Source: Podaxis mareebaensis (taxonomy: Eukaryota; Basidiomycota; Agaricomycetes; Agaricales; Agaricaceae). From it: a stretch of DNA of 64,000 bases. Location of the stretch: the NCBI GenBank assembly GCA_018524725.1, contig JAEUWP010000602.1, positions 1-64,000 of the forward strand, written 5' to 3'. The notes beneath the pieces were generated by a model. That model was not told the origin of the DNA. It worked only from the letters and a program-made list of their open reading frames with translations, and ran no database searches. Shown one piece after another: positions 47,201-59,694 of this stretch; position 1 is the first letter of the stretch; each line of letters begins with the position of its first letter. Both the position numbers and the translations under genes were made by a program.

Positions 47201-48493
47201 AAGGGAATTCCCTTAGCATGTCTCCCATAGGTTCCTGCGATTGTCTATCTCGAAAGATCCAACATGCAGTCTACTCTTGACCTCGATCAATTACCCGACA
47301 ATCTCGATGCGTCCATCTTATACCAGGATACCTCTATCGCATTGTCTGTGGTCGCCGCCCATTTCCCCTACATTACTCTAACGGTTTCATAGGCACCGGG
47401 ACGAGACTCTCATTAAGCATGATCCACTACGACCTGATGAACTGCCTACGCCAGGAACAGTGGTTGCTATTGATGCTGAGTTCGTCAAAATGCAGCAGGT
47501 ATGCATTTTAATCGTAAAATAAAGCGCTTGATAGTTCACATGCCATAACAGGAGGAACTAGAATTCCGTTCAGATGGAACCACAAAGGTTATCCGGCCGC
47601 CCAGGTTGAGCCTGGCACGAGTATCAGTCTTACGTGGGGATGGTCCTCGACAAGGGGTGCCGTTCATTGACGATCATATACATACAAGTGAGATCATCGT
47701 GGACTACCTGACCGAGTTTTCAGGAATAAAGCGTGCGGAAATAAATTCATCAGTACTCACATAGGAACTCATTCAACTCCATCTCACAGCGGGAGATCTT
47801 GATCCAGCCTTGACAAGGATGACATTGACGCCATTGAAAGTGGCATATAAAAAACTGCGGCTTCTCGTTGATCGGGGATGTATTTTCATCGGACATGGTC
47901 TTTCTAAAGATTTCCGCATCATCAGTGAGGTTCATTTGCCATAGGAGAACATCTTGATGCTAACCCACGAGACTGTACAGACATCTACGTCCCACCCCAT
48001 CAAGTCATTGACACCGTTGACTTGTATTTCTTGAAGAATCGACAACGACGTCTATCGTTGCGCTTCCTGTCGTGGTTCGTTCTTGGTGAACACATCCAAC
48101 AGGAAACGCATGATTCCATAGAGGATGCGCGATCTGCCCTGAAACTTTACAACGCCTTCCAGGCATTTGAAGAACAGGGAATTTTCGACCAGAAACTGGA
48201 GGAACTATATAAAGAGGGTCGCCAATGCGTACGTATTCATCCTCTCATCCCAGAAACTTGCCTGTGCTCAAGGCTAATTGTAGAATTTCAAACCCCCGGC
48301 TTTGTCTGGTCAACCAACCAATACTGCACCGTCCGACCATGTCGCCTCTCCCCCGTTAGCCCCGGCGGCGCCTTACTTTGGTCATCCAAATCCTATGTTT
48401 GACCCAAACTTCGCGCATCTCTACACTGTCGCCCACCCCATGGCTGGGTACCCTCTACACCGTCCGCAGACAAACCGGAATTGGCGCCGGTGA
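44242..48493 (+). CDS. PAN2: PAN2 catalytic subunit of the PAN2-PAN3 poly(A) deadenylase
   Basis: Many exons encode about 1,100 residues. The N-terminal WD40 propeller is seen from [20 protein letters not shown] through [16 protein letters not shown] blades to [20 protein letters not shown]. The linker ([15 protein letters not shown]) leads to a UCH-like pseudo-ubiquitin-hydrolase domain ([45 protein letters not shown]). The C-terminal DEDDh exonuclease has AIDAEFVKM (Asp, Glu), [15 protein letters not shown] (Asp) and [14 protein letters not shown] (His, Asp), so all five catalytic residues are present. It shortens poly(A) tails in the cytoplasm together with PAN3, before CCR4-NOT acts. The tail after residue 1,000 is proline-rich. 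Confidence 0.94.
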
Positions 48494-48668
48494 CGCGAAG
48501 ATGGCTCACAAACCTCATGCAATTGATTAATTTATTTGTGTTCTTGATATCTTGTTCGGGTACCACTAATGACTTAGGTGTATGTATGACTCTGTGTAAT
48601 CGCCTCCTCAATGCTGCAGAAATTAGTGTATAGTTTGAGATATCTCAGTTAAGGAGGTGACAAAGATG

Positions 48669-49183
48669 TTATATATCAAAGTCGTCGTCATCCAACCCTT
48701 TTCTCCGGTGATACTGGAGGGAAGATACTCAGCACGCACACGATCATCAGAGGTTTAAAGGTCCACTCACCACAATGGTGGATTTCTTGGCTCCGCCCTT
48801 GGAGGTGGAATCTTCCATCTAGGAAACAGGTGCGTAAGATGGGGGATACCAGAACATTTCGATGACATACCTGGTCCAAGAATCCAATCAGTTGTTCTTC
48901 CGTAACTCGTCCTCTTAATTGACCCGATTGCGCCATTCGTAAAAGGATCCCCTCGATTTGTTTTGCCCTTTCCGGGCTGACAAGAGCAATTCTGGACACT
49001 TAGTGCGAAATCGATGTCAGACGATACGAGGAATAGAAAGGCAAGGCACGCACGGCGTTCGCGAGCAGCAGTATCCAGGATGGTAGCCATCACATCTCGG
49101 CGCATCTGCTCCTCCTGAGCACGTTTGTTCTCTTCGTCATTGTTTTGAGCGGGTAGTTGGGTGCCGGCTGGTGGTGCGTCCAT
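48669..49183 (-). CDS. PDCD5/TFAR19-like protein
   Basis: Four exons give a 116-residue protein. It starts MDAPPAGTQLPAQNN, then RDVMATILDTAARERLSRI, ALVSPERAKQIEGILLRMAQ and VTEEQLIGFLDQ, and ends HRRKGLDDDDFDI. The three-helix core with the ARERL.RI.LV.PE motif and the basic-then-acidic tail are hallmarks of PDCD5, a small conserved protein of archaea and eukaryotes. In animals it interacts with the CCT chaperonin and acetyltransferase TIP60; in yeast the homologue is Ymr074c. The fungal role is uncertain. Its 3' end converges with PAN2, 175 bp between stop codons. Confidence 0.92.
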
Positions 49184-49588
49184 GGTGGCTGTCAATGGGT
49201 GGTGATGGTAGTGAGAGAGTGAGTGAGCTGAGGCCCGAATGTGTGAGTGATTATTGATGAGACAAGTGCAAATGAGAAGACATGCACCATTTGAAGCCCC
49301 AATAATGCTCAATTCGTATGTTTTATCGTGACAACAAACACCGTTAAAGAGGTCTAGACACATTGAGTATATAACAGTGTGATACTCCTCGGGCATATAG
49401 ATGCATAACTCTATATCTAACTGCTAAGAGGCCCGGTAGCGAGTGCCATCGAGAACTTGAATACCCGAGCGGACATGAGAGGTCCCAGTACCAGAAGCGC
49501 AACAGAAGGCGGTTGGTGAGCACTGATGTCGCCCCCGAACGATATGCCAGCATCCGCTAACCAAATCCCGGAAGCATATCGGCTGAGG
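49184..49588. other. Intergenic region between PDCD5-like gene and PIG-H
   Basis: This is 405 bp: promoter of the PDCD5-like gene and 3' flank of PIG-H. An 82-codon frame overlapping the PIG-H end at 49417-49665 is the other frame of the PIG-H terminal exon and is not a gene. Confidence 0.55.
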
Positions 49589-50337
49589 CTACCCATCCCC
49601 GTCCTCCTTCTCTTGTTTCCTCTGGTCAACTCCATGACCATCCAACAACATGTCATGAATACCATGATATACCTCCAGCAGGATGGGCATACGAGGCAAT
49701 ATGTTCTATCACAACATTAGCAACGTCCAATTGAGTGGGCAGGATTGACTCCACCTCAAACATTACATCTAAAGAAAAACCAGTAACCGGATGCTTCTTC
49801 ACCGCGGCGAGATAAAATCGAACATTCCATCCCGTCAGTCCCTCATTTATGATGACATCCTGCAATTCCATCAACGGGATAAAGCGCCTTGAGACGAAGA
49901 GCGGCCAATCGGGTATGCCTCTAATGGTCTCGAGCTGGATTCCGTGAGGAGGGATGACAAGAACAGCTTCTGTTGGATTATTTGAGGAAAAGCGGTTGGG
50001 ATTGAGGAACTTGGACATACCACCAATAACCTGCGCGCATTTCCCGTAGAGCATAATAACCGTGATGAAGCTCCAAAATGCGAGCCAACGTGGTCCAAAT
50101 GTCTGCCCCTACGTGAACAAGGGCTCTCGCATAACTAAAAGCGACATTACTTACTGGTGTTAGGGAAAACAAGGCGGGTATAATTGCCCAATACCAGGTC
50201 AAACCAGTTGCCTTTCTAACGACTCTGCCAGAGCCATCACGGGCTATGTGGAAATTCTCAACACAATATTCACGGCAACCCGGATAGTTGACGATAGAGA
50301 ACTCTGGGTGACCGGGAAAAGGGCGCGTCCGTTGCAT
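49589..50337 (-). CDS. GPI15: PIG-H/GPI15 subunit of the GPI-GlcNAc transferase
   Basis: The first in-frame ATG is at 50337 (MQRTRPFPGHPEFSIVNYPG). Three exons make 217 residues. Two adjacent hydrophobic helices (LTWYWAIIPALFSLTP and WLAFWSFITVIMLYG) form a hairpin. The conserved PIG-H domain follows: ESVLV-like AVLVIPPHGIQLETI, SRRFIPLMELQDVIINEGL, and, after the last intron, FENILPRMPILLEVYHGI. These are the family's signature blocks. The protein is part of the ER complex that adds GlcNAc to phosphatidylinositol, the first step of GPI-anchor synthesis. The tail KQEKEDGDG is polar. A 45-nt longer 5' open frame lacks an ATG. Confidence 0.9.
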
Positions 50338-50436
50338 AAATATCAGGCGCAGCGCTTCAGCTTCATGTGGTTTGAGAGACAAGGTTCACGTCACACGAGT
50401 GACGAGAAACCAGATCAATGATGCAACCAGCCCTTT

Positions 50437-50460
50437 CATTTATTCATTCATTCATTTATT
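50437..50460. repeat. Tetranucleotide microsatellite (CATT/TATT)6
   Basis: Six imperfect copies of a four-base unit (CATT with TATT variants) lie between the AIG1-like stop and the PIG-H start. It is short and probably neutral. Confidence 0.7.
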
Positions 50461-50496
50461 ACACTCCATGACATTACAGAACCAGTCGTCAAAAGG

Positions 50497-51386
50497 TCAA
50501 GTATGCAAGCTATTCAGCAGCCAGAAAGACAGGGGCGCGATCAATCCTCCTCCTGCATACATCACCAAACGAGTGCCGAATGGGTTTTCTGTGAGGAAGG
50601 GATACGGGACTGGCGAAGAGTACTGAGCACAGGAATGGAGTCCCAAGAGCAAAACACATACAGATTCCATTGTTCTTCGCACTACAATGTTCGACCCACC
50701 AACCATATCCAACTGTATACACCAGCGCCAAAAAGGGTGCCAGTATCCTTGTGGCTTTACGGCTATATTTGCGCTCAAACAGGAAGAAATCCAGAGCAAG
50801 AGCAATAGCTGGTGCAGCATGTAGAGCCAAGTCCATATCCAAAGGAAGGTAGAAGAACATTTCAACCATTGCATTTGAAGAGGGAGAATCATCTGAGCTC
50901 TCCGTTGCCTTCTGTAGAATCATAGACGGCGCGAACAGGATGAGAGGCCAGTAAATCGAGGAGACAACGACGTTCAGCTGCAAAAAGAAAACTTAGTTCA
51001 AGTACGCCGGGGAAGGTTGTAAGTTTACTGACGGGCAAAGTAAGGATGAGGAGCAACCTCTTGACAGCCCTTAGAGCTAGAAAAGATCACATATCTGCGC
51101 ATGTTGAAAGTCAGGGGGAATAGACTTACCACCGACGGAAGGCAACACATCGAGCAGCGCGCTGACAACCATCGTCAGGCCTGCGAGGTATATTCTTTCG
51201 GTCCATGTGAACACGCGCGAATGCATACAGCAAACAAGGAGCGTACCCTTGTATTGTCAAGTACTGCCAGAACCCACCATATAGCGCCTCCATCTCCGGA
51301 TACACCTGCAGCCGTTTCAGGCTATTGTATCCATAGAAGATAATCCCAGCAGCTCCCGTATGTAATATCAGTCTCGGAAGCGTCAT
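50497..51386 (-). CDS. AIG1/FAR-17a-family membrane lipid hydrolase
   Basis: The start MTLPRLILHTGAAGII at 51386 is the first in-frame ATG. About five exons encode roughly 230 residues with several membrane helices. Motifs include GGFWQYLTIQG, with a Thr that aligns with the catalytic threonine of AIG1, then LNVVVSSIYWPLILFAP, MDLALHAAPAIALALDFF, with a His in the position of the catalytic histidine, and YGWWVEHCS. The last exon (YPFLTENPFGTRLVMY) is joined by a short intron of about 40 nt. Animal AIG1 and ADTRP hydrolyse fatty-acid esters of hydroxy fatty acids. The fungal substrate is not known. It lies 160 bp upstream of PIG-H on the same strand. Confidence 0.82.
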
Positions 51387-52427
51387 CTCGTTCGAGTCTG
51401 GTCCTTGCAATCAGGTTTTGGCCGTCCCAGATGCTGTGAAGTATGAGCAAAAGGAAGCCAGAACCTCGGCCCTCAAGGTGTGTATATATGTCAATGTCGG
51501 AAAACATGCGCCGGATGAGACTCAGCATTCTGATGTCATCTTCTTCTAGGGGACGACCTTAATTAGAACTAACGAACTTCATCACTGGTATGTTGTTAAC
51601 AACACAGACCCTAGAATGCCACTAGACCCACGAGGGTCAAGTGGGCGAGCAAACGAATGGCCAAGTGGTTAAGCGCAGTGGAAAGACACAGACATAATCA
51701 TTATGTAGCGCCACACTGCTGGAGATGTTCCAAAACTTGGAGGTTCAGCGAACAAACACCGCTATTTGTTCTAGCTCATCTCTTCTCGATTGCCGTGCAT
51801 AACTGGGACAGATGTCTCTCAGGCCGTCGGCACATTTACGTTCTCCACCAGCGGATCTTGTCTACTCCCGAATCCGAAAATTGATGCAGCGCAAAATGAG
51901 AGGAGTCGGTCGCAAACAGAAGGATATGTAAGATCGGATCGACTCTGTCAGAAGGTTGCATTCTCGTGTGGGAAGAGAATGGGGCTGGATTCATGAAGCG
52001 GAGCGGTCACAGTAACTCCATCGGAACGGTAAGGCATGTGTTTGAGCAACTTGCCAGACGGACTTGATTTAAAGGTGAGTTACTCACATTCAAGCGAACA
52101 AAACATGGAAACAGCAACACGGGAAGGGACAACTCATGCCCAGAGTCCGAGACGCTAGACATGCACGGCGAAAATTGAAATACCCTTAAAACGTTAGGCA
52201 GCCTCCTTTCCACATCTGAAATTCGGATAACCATTTTGCTCACACGATGCCACAGGCCATTACAAACAACACATGGTTATGTGAAATGCCAACCTAGTCA
52301 CAGTAAGTGCATGGAATTAGGTATGATAAGAAGAGTGATATAGATACAGTGGTATATACGCTAAAAGTCCCAAGAGAAACCAGAGTTCACGGATGAGAAC
52401 GAATGAATGCGAGTCAGCAAAGCATGG
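51387..52427. other. Intergenic region between the AIG1-like gene and the MCH1-like transporter
   Basis: This is about 1 kb, AIG1-like promoter plus transporter 3' flank. Near 51656 there is a D-arm-like sequence (TGGCCAAGTGGTTAAGCG) that resembles the A box of a Ser/Leu tRNA, but no paired acceptor, anticodon or T stem follows. No gene is supported. Confidence 0.5.
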
Positions 52428-54243
52428 TCAGAGCCTTCCTCTCCACTGTCGCCACAGAATCGTGGCAAGCACAATAGCGAGCAAGGATGTGACAGTTGTC
52501 ACGCGAAAGGTAGTCTGCCAGCATTCTGGACCTCTGCAAATTCCGCTGCCCTTGGCATGCGATTGTGAAATGAATGCGTAAAAATAAGAGAACATCGGTG
52601 TGCCCATGAATGGGGCATACATTAGAATGCCAAAGTTGCGTCCGAGGTTTTTGAGGCCCCAGATAGATGACACGATGCTTGGGCTGTTGATTGAATGATC
52701 AGTACGACACCCCATCCTATAACAGTAGGAGCACGTACACAACTGTGAATGTAGCACTGTAGCCTACACCTGTTCCAAGACTATAAATCGGGTGAGTATA
52801 GGACTGTAATAATCCGTAAACAGAACCGACCTAAGAACCCAGAGTCCTTCCTGCGTTGCGATCCCAGTTGAAGTATAGAGAAAGGTGAGTGCCAAAAGCG
52901 TTGCGGAACCGAAGAGGAAGCTAATGCGGCTGATACGATGCTTCCTGGCGCGCACTACGGTTCCATTCGGGAGGTAGGAGGCAACAGGCGAAACATAATC
53001 TGCCAAAGGTCCGACGAGAATCCTAGTGAATGTGTTCGCGATTGATATTAGCCTGACTTGTTGCGATGTATTATCAGCCGCGTAAGAACCGAAGGAGTCC
53101 GATGCCGTGGCAGGCAGAGCCGCGACAATGGTACCAATATTAGATATAACCATTTCTGACTACAGGTAAGGTGTGAGCATCAGAGTAACTCTTTTCTCAT
53201 TGAGCAGGAATACACTTACTGCCCCGAAAATGCAAATACAGAAGAGAATGAGAAGCCAGAGTTGAGCATGTTTCAAGAAACCCAGAGTACTATCAGTCTT
53301 GACATGCACCTCCGGGATATACTCTGCTCTCTCTGAACAGGGGAGAAGCGGCGATGTCTCGGTAGGGTGATCATGCAAGTCACGCGAAGCAGTGTGTTCA
53401 TCCTTGGAGTTGAGTCCCGCGCGACTAAATGCCAAGGCACCCACCAGGTGCACGATGCCTGTCGCTACGGCGAGATAGGAGGTGAACCGAACGACCTGAA
53501 AGACACCGGTATAGCGATTGGTAAACCAAGTCGAGGCGACCGATGTAAGGAATAGAGGTGACAATCCAAAAAGCGCCATGCTAGTGCCTGATGCTACACC
53601 AGGTTGCTGTGGGAATAAACGAGATGCGGCAAAGAGGAAAGAGAAATATCTAGAGGGAGAATCAGCATGCAGACATTGCCAGAGGGTCGAAGATTCTCAC
53701 GAAAATACAGTACCCAGACCAGCAAAACCAAAAGAGATAGTAAGATAAACAGCAACTGATGAGCTCGCGGGGCTGGAAGTTGCGGTGTGGACATGATACG
53801 AGAAGGAGCTAAAAGCTACAGAGTATAATAGAGCTGCGATAGCCGAGCATAAGGAGGGACCACGACGGTCAATCAACTTGCCAGCTAGGGCAGCGAAAGG
53901 GTATTGACCCATCATCGCGCTGTTTCATGATATCATGAGTGAGGTGGATCCTGTGGTGGAACTCAGCTTGACAACTCACGCGAGCACGACTGTCGTCAGC
54001 TGAGGTTGGGTCAATCGACACCGATCAGCAAGGATGGGAGACATTAAGGGGAAGGTGAAGATTCCCCCGGAACATAGTCTAGCAGAAGCAGTAGTCAGTA
54101 ATTATGGACAAGAAGTTGCCGAATGGAGAGACACACGCGTTGGTGACAATGGAACAACATGCCAAAGCCTTCCAAAAGATGGATGGAGAGGACTGTTGAG
54201 GATGTATCGAGGACATTGGTGAGGAGGGTGAGGACTGATGCAT
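52428..54243 (-). CDS. MCH1-like major facilitator superfamily transporter
   Basis: The ATG at 54243 (MHQSSPSSPMSSIHPQQ) precedes a first helix that is completed by an intron-joined exon (NALCSGGIFTFPLMSPILADR). Later blocks are QYPFAALAGKLIDRRGPSL (an MFS A-motif-like D-R-x-G), YLTISFGFAGLGTVFS, FGLSPLFLTSVASTWF, WLLILFCICIFGA, ILVGPLADYVSPVAS and NLGRNFGILMYAPFMGTPMFSYFYA. The central cytosolic loop is hydrophilic with TETSPLLP. About 495 residues and 10-12 membrane segments fit the Mch1 branch of monocarboxylate-transporter homologues, which in yeast does not carry monocarboxylates and sits in the vacuolar membrane. The substrate is unknown. It is divergent from argininosuccinate lyase (231 bp apart). 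Confidence 0.85.
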
Positions 54244-54431
54244 GCACCGGATGGGTCTGGCGAAAACGACTTGGACGGAGACTATAAGCACGAGCAGAGC
54301 AGCATTTAAGCTGTCCGGACTGTTTGGGGTAGCTCAGGGGCAGGATCTGCTCGTAATCATGAGGAGCCAAGTAACGTGATGTCTGATCGCATAAAGTAAA
54401 TCCGATCTCTACCTTTCTGCTCAAAGCTCGA

Positions 54432-54440
54432 TATATTTAA
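54432..54440 (+). promoter_or_regulatory. TATA-like element before argininosuccinate lyase
   Basis: TATATTTAA lies 35-43 bp upstream of the ATG at 54475 and is followed by a CT-rich stretch. It is close to the start codon, so the leader would be very short if it is used. Confidence 0.35.
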
Positions 54441-54474
54441 CCCGTTCTAGCTCCCTCACTCAGGTATCTCAACA

Positions 54475-56247
<1,773 letters not shown>

Positions 56248-56803
56248 ATCTGGGGAAGGATAATTTGATACAGTCAATATAGTGTTTGAAATCAATATCT
56301 GTTGCGCAGCCCTCGGGGCTATGATGATGTAGGGCGGGGCATGTCTGGGCATGTCCAATCCATGGCGCCATCTAAGCTGACACTGCTTAGAACGCAGTAC
56401 GGAGTTGACATTGCCATTAGAACCGAAAATAACCTACAACCAACGAGTGATTCAAAGGTGAGCCCCACGAACTGCCCGCAGTTGAGTATTAAGCAGAAGA
56501 AGTTGGACCGCAGGCCATGGGATAAGTTATTACAGGTTACAACACTGCCTTGCGGCCTGTAGCGGTGATTGATCGAATTCATGGCGTTGCTGCGACGCCC
56601 CTGTCTATTTGTAGCAGTTTGTCTCCAGCCAGAACAGCCATCAGCCTAACTCCAAGTGAAAGCGCGCCTGACAGTCTGGCAGGTTGTGATACCACCTTTT
56701 CCACACTCGCTCCTTCCTTCTTCAAGCTCCACCAACCCCTCCCACATCTTCCATCTCATAAAATCCATCTCTCTCTTCACCAAACAACTATCCAAAACTG
56801 ACC
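56248..56803. other. Intergenic region between argininosuccinate lyase and syntaxin
   Basis: This is 556 bp in tandem orientation. The last 110 bp before the syntaxin ATG are CT-rich, typical of a fungal leader. No coding exon is recognised. Confidence 0.6.
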
Positions 56804-58251
56804 ATGGCAAGAGACAGGCTGGCAGCTATGAGGGTACGTGCTGGTTGGCCATATGGTGCCATATATATTTCTAAAATTTCGTTCCTACCGTTTAGGCGCA
56901 ACAACAAGGAGGGAATGCCGGCTAGTGAGTGTGCCCTTATTATTCGCGTGGTCGTGAATGCGGGACTGAACGGATGTTTAGTAACTCGTACCCGACGCAG
57001 GCGTCTGGCGGGGGCCGTAGACCCAATTTGTACACTCAACAAGATGATTCTTATTACGAGATGTCGGACGTGAAGGACAGCTCGACATACGTGGCGACAA
57101 CACCAGGAGACATGCCTAGTTTCTACAACGAGGTATGCATCAACACACCCAGCTCTGAGCCCGCGCTTCTGCCGTCACGGCTGGTATTCACCTGTCTATC
57201 CCTAGATTGCATCGATACAAGATATGTTGAAGACATTCAACGACAATGTCTCCCGCATTGGGGATCTCCATTCGAGGTCGCTGAACAACATGGATGATGC
57301 GGCTGCGCAGCGGAATGCTTCACAGTTGGATGAACTCGTTGAAGATACGAGTGCCCTCAGCAACCAACTCAAGCGAAGGATCAAGGCTCTCGAAGCTCAA
57401 CCTGCTTCCGGTCGAGATGTGCAGATCCGTAGGCAACAGGTGCGTTTCGGCTAGGGATCACCTTGCGTTGGCACCCGTTCTCACGGGAGTGATGTAGACG
57501 GCCCTTGTCAAGTCCAAGTTTGTCGAGGCAATCCAAAATTACCAACAGGTCGAGCAGCAGTACAGGACCAAGTATAAGCAACGGATGGAGCGTCAGTATA
57601 AGATTGTCAAGCCTGATGCTACGCCTGAAGAGATCCGCGCTGTGGTGAACGATACCAATAATGATCAAATCTTTAGCCAAGCGGTAGGTTGGAAACTAAC
57701 TGAATTGTGGAAGATTAACCAATTTCGGATTTTTGTCGGTAGCTCCTGAACTCTCGGTATGGCGACTCGCAGAGAGCATACAGGGAAGTGCAAGAACGAC
57801 ATGAAGAGATCAAGCGTATTGAGCAGACTTTGGCCGAACTAGCACAGTTGTTCAATGATGTGAGTTTCTTTACCATGGTAATTTGTCAAGGTGACCAACT
57901 GAGGTTCATAATGTATAGATGAGTGTCTTGGTCGAGCAGCAAGATGAGGTGATTAACACAATAGAGACGGCCGCCGCAAGTGTCGAGAAGGACACCGAAG
58001 CAGGGTAAGAGTTGGTTCTCTACAAGCATTGATGCCGTCGTTCATATCTTCCTAGGTTGAAACACACCGGGGATGCTGTCAACTCTGCACGTGCCGCCCG
58101 CAAGAAGCGGTGGATTTGCTTCTGGATTATTGTCATCGTCCTTGTTATAGTCGGTATTGTGCTCGGTGTTGTAATCAGCAACAATATCAAGAACAACAGA
58201 CCAGCGCCAGCACCGGCACCAGCACCAGCACCATCGCCCAGCGCAGCTTAG
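56804..58251 (+). CDS. SSO1: Plasma-membrane syntaxin (t-SNARE), SSO1-like
   Basis: Eight exons (56804-56833, 56896-56924, 56982-57132, 57206-57439, 57498-57683, 57743-57859, 57919-58004, 58056-58251) total 1,029 nt, 342 residues. The N-terminus is Gln/Gly/Tyr-rich. An Habc three-helix bundle follows (EIASIQDMLKTFNDNVSRI, DDAAAQRNASQLDEL, NYQQVEQQYRTKYKQRMERQ). The SNARE helix has EIKRIEQTLAELAQLFNDM, with the zero-layer Gln in LVEQQDEVINTIE, and is followed by basic residues (RAARKKRW) and a C-terminal membrane anchor (ICFWIIVIVLVIVGIVLGVV). Sso1 pairs with Sec9 and Snc in exocytosis. A 22-residue Pro/Ala-repeat tail (APAPAPAPAP) extends beyond the anchor on the extracellular side. Exon 2 is only 29 nt. 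Confidence 0.95.
58202..58236 (+). repeat. Imperfect hexanucleotide repeat coding Pro-Ala, SSO1 C-terminus
   Basis: Repeats of CCAGCA/CCAGCG/CCGGCA encode alternating Ala-Pro after the syntaxin membrane anchor. The codon variation suggests it is old and the protein repeat is what is kept. Confidence 0.7.
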
Positions 58252-59224
58252 CTCCAACTCTGCTTAGATCACTCTAGTCATCCTCTATGCTATACCTTTG
58301 GGTACTTATGATTCCCCTTGTAACATATACAATGTTGGGCGACGGACATTTTACTACGAGCTCCAGAATTTTCTCTCATTATTATTATATACCAGTCTAG
58401 GTAATTCGAACCCGCATGGATTCTTTTAACCGTTTAAGATACTCCGACTTTCGACCTGGATCAAACCATTCGGGCGCAGTTACCATGTGCATCCTATTCC
58501 ATTCTAACCAATTACACTAGGGCAAGTGCCACACTATTTAAGGACCCCTACTCTCCACAAAGAACCCGAGCAGAAGATGGGAAGTCATGCTAATGACCCG
58601 CACACAGAAAGGACACTTGGCGATGCATGGAAGCGTGGGGAATGATGACTCTATTTTAGTGGTATTGTAACTTCATGAGTCTAGCGAAGCGGCGGCTGAG
58701 AGTACGGATTTGTGGCAGGTCATCACCAGGATCGAGTAGATTCATGCCTCGGTTCGGCTAACATGTGCTTAACTGCTCGCGCTTGGGTGGCGTGGAGGGA
58801 GACCGGAGAGAAAGCATGTGAGGTAGAATGACGGAGGTTGGAGGTGGGGACATTTGATCCCGTGTGCTGTGCTGGAAAAGCCAGGAAGCGCCACGAAGGA
58901 TCGGACAAGCAAGAAAAATTTCCAGCAAGGTGCAAAGTTGATGCATGCAAATTAGTCAGTCATTCGGAGCTCTTCATGTCCTAGGCCGAGAGTGACCTCT
59001 GAAGCCTACAGTAGCCTGGCTCGGAGAGCACTGTCCTGGGGTGCACGCTGGGGCAGCAGGCTCAGTAGCAGGGCAGACGGGGGCTAAATGGGGAGGACAG
59101 CAATCTCGGAGGGCGGGGCCGGAAGGACGATAAGAGGCTCTGGATGCGGGATGCTGTGCGGATCGGACATGGAGACAGCCACGTGCGGGAGACATGGGGC
59201 TTACGCGTCGCTGTGTGAGAGCCC

Positions 59225-59231
59225 TTTATAA
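59225..59231 (+). promoter_or_regulatory. TATA box of the AN1 zinc-finger gene
   Basis: TTTATAA in the context CCTTTATAACTC lies about 170 bp before the ATG. It is followed by a strongly pyrimidine-rich leader, as in highly expressed fungal genes. Confidence 0.5.
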
Positions 59232-59310
59232 CTCAGCTCGTACTTGCTTCCTCTCTTCCACTTTGTTACCCTCTTCCACCTATCCTGTCCGTCTCCATCC
59301 TCCGCTTTCT

Positions 59311-59355
59311 GTAAGTTTTTCGAGCTCCTCTGACTCTCCTACCTCACTCACACAG
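59311..59355 (+). promoter_or_regulatory. Probable 5'UTR intron of the AN1 gene
   Basis: GTAAGT donor, a CTGAC branch sequence at about 59329-59333 and a CACAG acceptor define a 45-nt intron in the leader, between the TATA box and the start codon at 59398. It is inferred from splice consensus only. Confidence 0.5.
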
Positions 59356-59397
59356 TCATCCTTCACTTCAGCTAGCTGCTGCTCTCACTACTTTACC

Positions 59398-59694
59398 ATG
59401 CCTGCTAAGAAACGTTGCCAATTCCAAATTAATACTGATGCTCAATGCAACTCGGCGGCACTCCGCATTGTTGGCGAGTGCCCACACTGCCGTGCTCAGT
59501 TCTGTGGTTCGGTGAGTCCACACCTCTGTCCAATGCCCCATGTTCCCGCTCATGACGTTTCGCGCTTTCAGCATCGTCTCCCCGAGCACCACAACTGCAG
59601 CAAACTGGAAGACTGCCGACAACAGGCATTCGACCGGAATAAGAGCAAGCTGGAGAGCGAGCGGACTGTGGCTTCCAAGATGGCCACTGCATAG
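59398..59694 (+). CDS. Single-domain AN1-type zinc-finger protein, 78 residues
   Basis: Two exons (59398-59511, 59572-59694) total 237 nt, 78 residues. Spacing of Cys and His is C-x9-C-x12-C-x2-C-x4-C-x2-H-x5-H-x-C (from KKRCQFQ through ECPHCRAQFC to HRLPEHHNC), an AN1 finger that binds two zinc ions. A short helical tail rich in Lys, Glu and Arg follows. AN1 proteins often act in ubiquitin-proteasome stress responses; yeast Tmc1 and Cuz1 are longer. This one has no additional domain. The strong leader (TATA, CT tract, 5'UTR intron) suggests it is well expressed. Function is otherwise unknown. Confidence 0.85.
   Translation: MPAKKRCQFQINTDAQCNSAALRIVGECPHCRAQFCGSVSPHLCPMPHVPAHDVSRFQHRLPEHHNCSKLEDCRQQAFDRNKSKLESERTVASKMATA

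Larger units (their letters stand above)
58252..59397. other. Intergenic region before the AN1 zinc-finger gene
   Basis: This is 1.1 kb. The first half is AT-rich syntaxin 3' flank. A TATA box and a CT-rich leader with a 5'UTR intron sit near the right end. A sequence near 58400-58515 has A-box- and B-box-like strings on the minus strand but does not fold as a tRNA. No other gene is seen. Confidence 0.55.

Noticed and set aside
51650..51760. Possible tRNA-Ser/Leu: TGGCCAAGTGGTTAAGCG at 51658 and GGTTCAGCGAA about 80 nt later
   Set aside because: No acceptor or T-stem pairing, the D stem has a mismatch, and the anticodon arm is absent. At best a relic.
58395..58520. tRNA-like strings on the minus strand (TAGTGTAATTGG resembling an A box, GGTTCGAAT resembling a B box)
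   Set aside because: The boxes are about 110 nt apart, and the acceptor, D and T stems do not pair. tRNAscan-SE or Infernal would settle whether it is a decayed tRNA.
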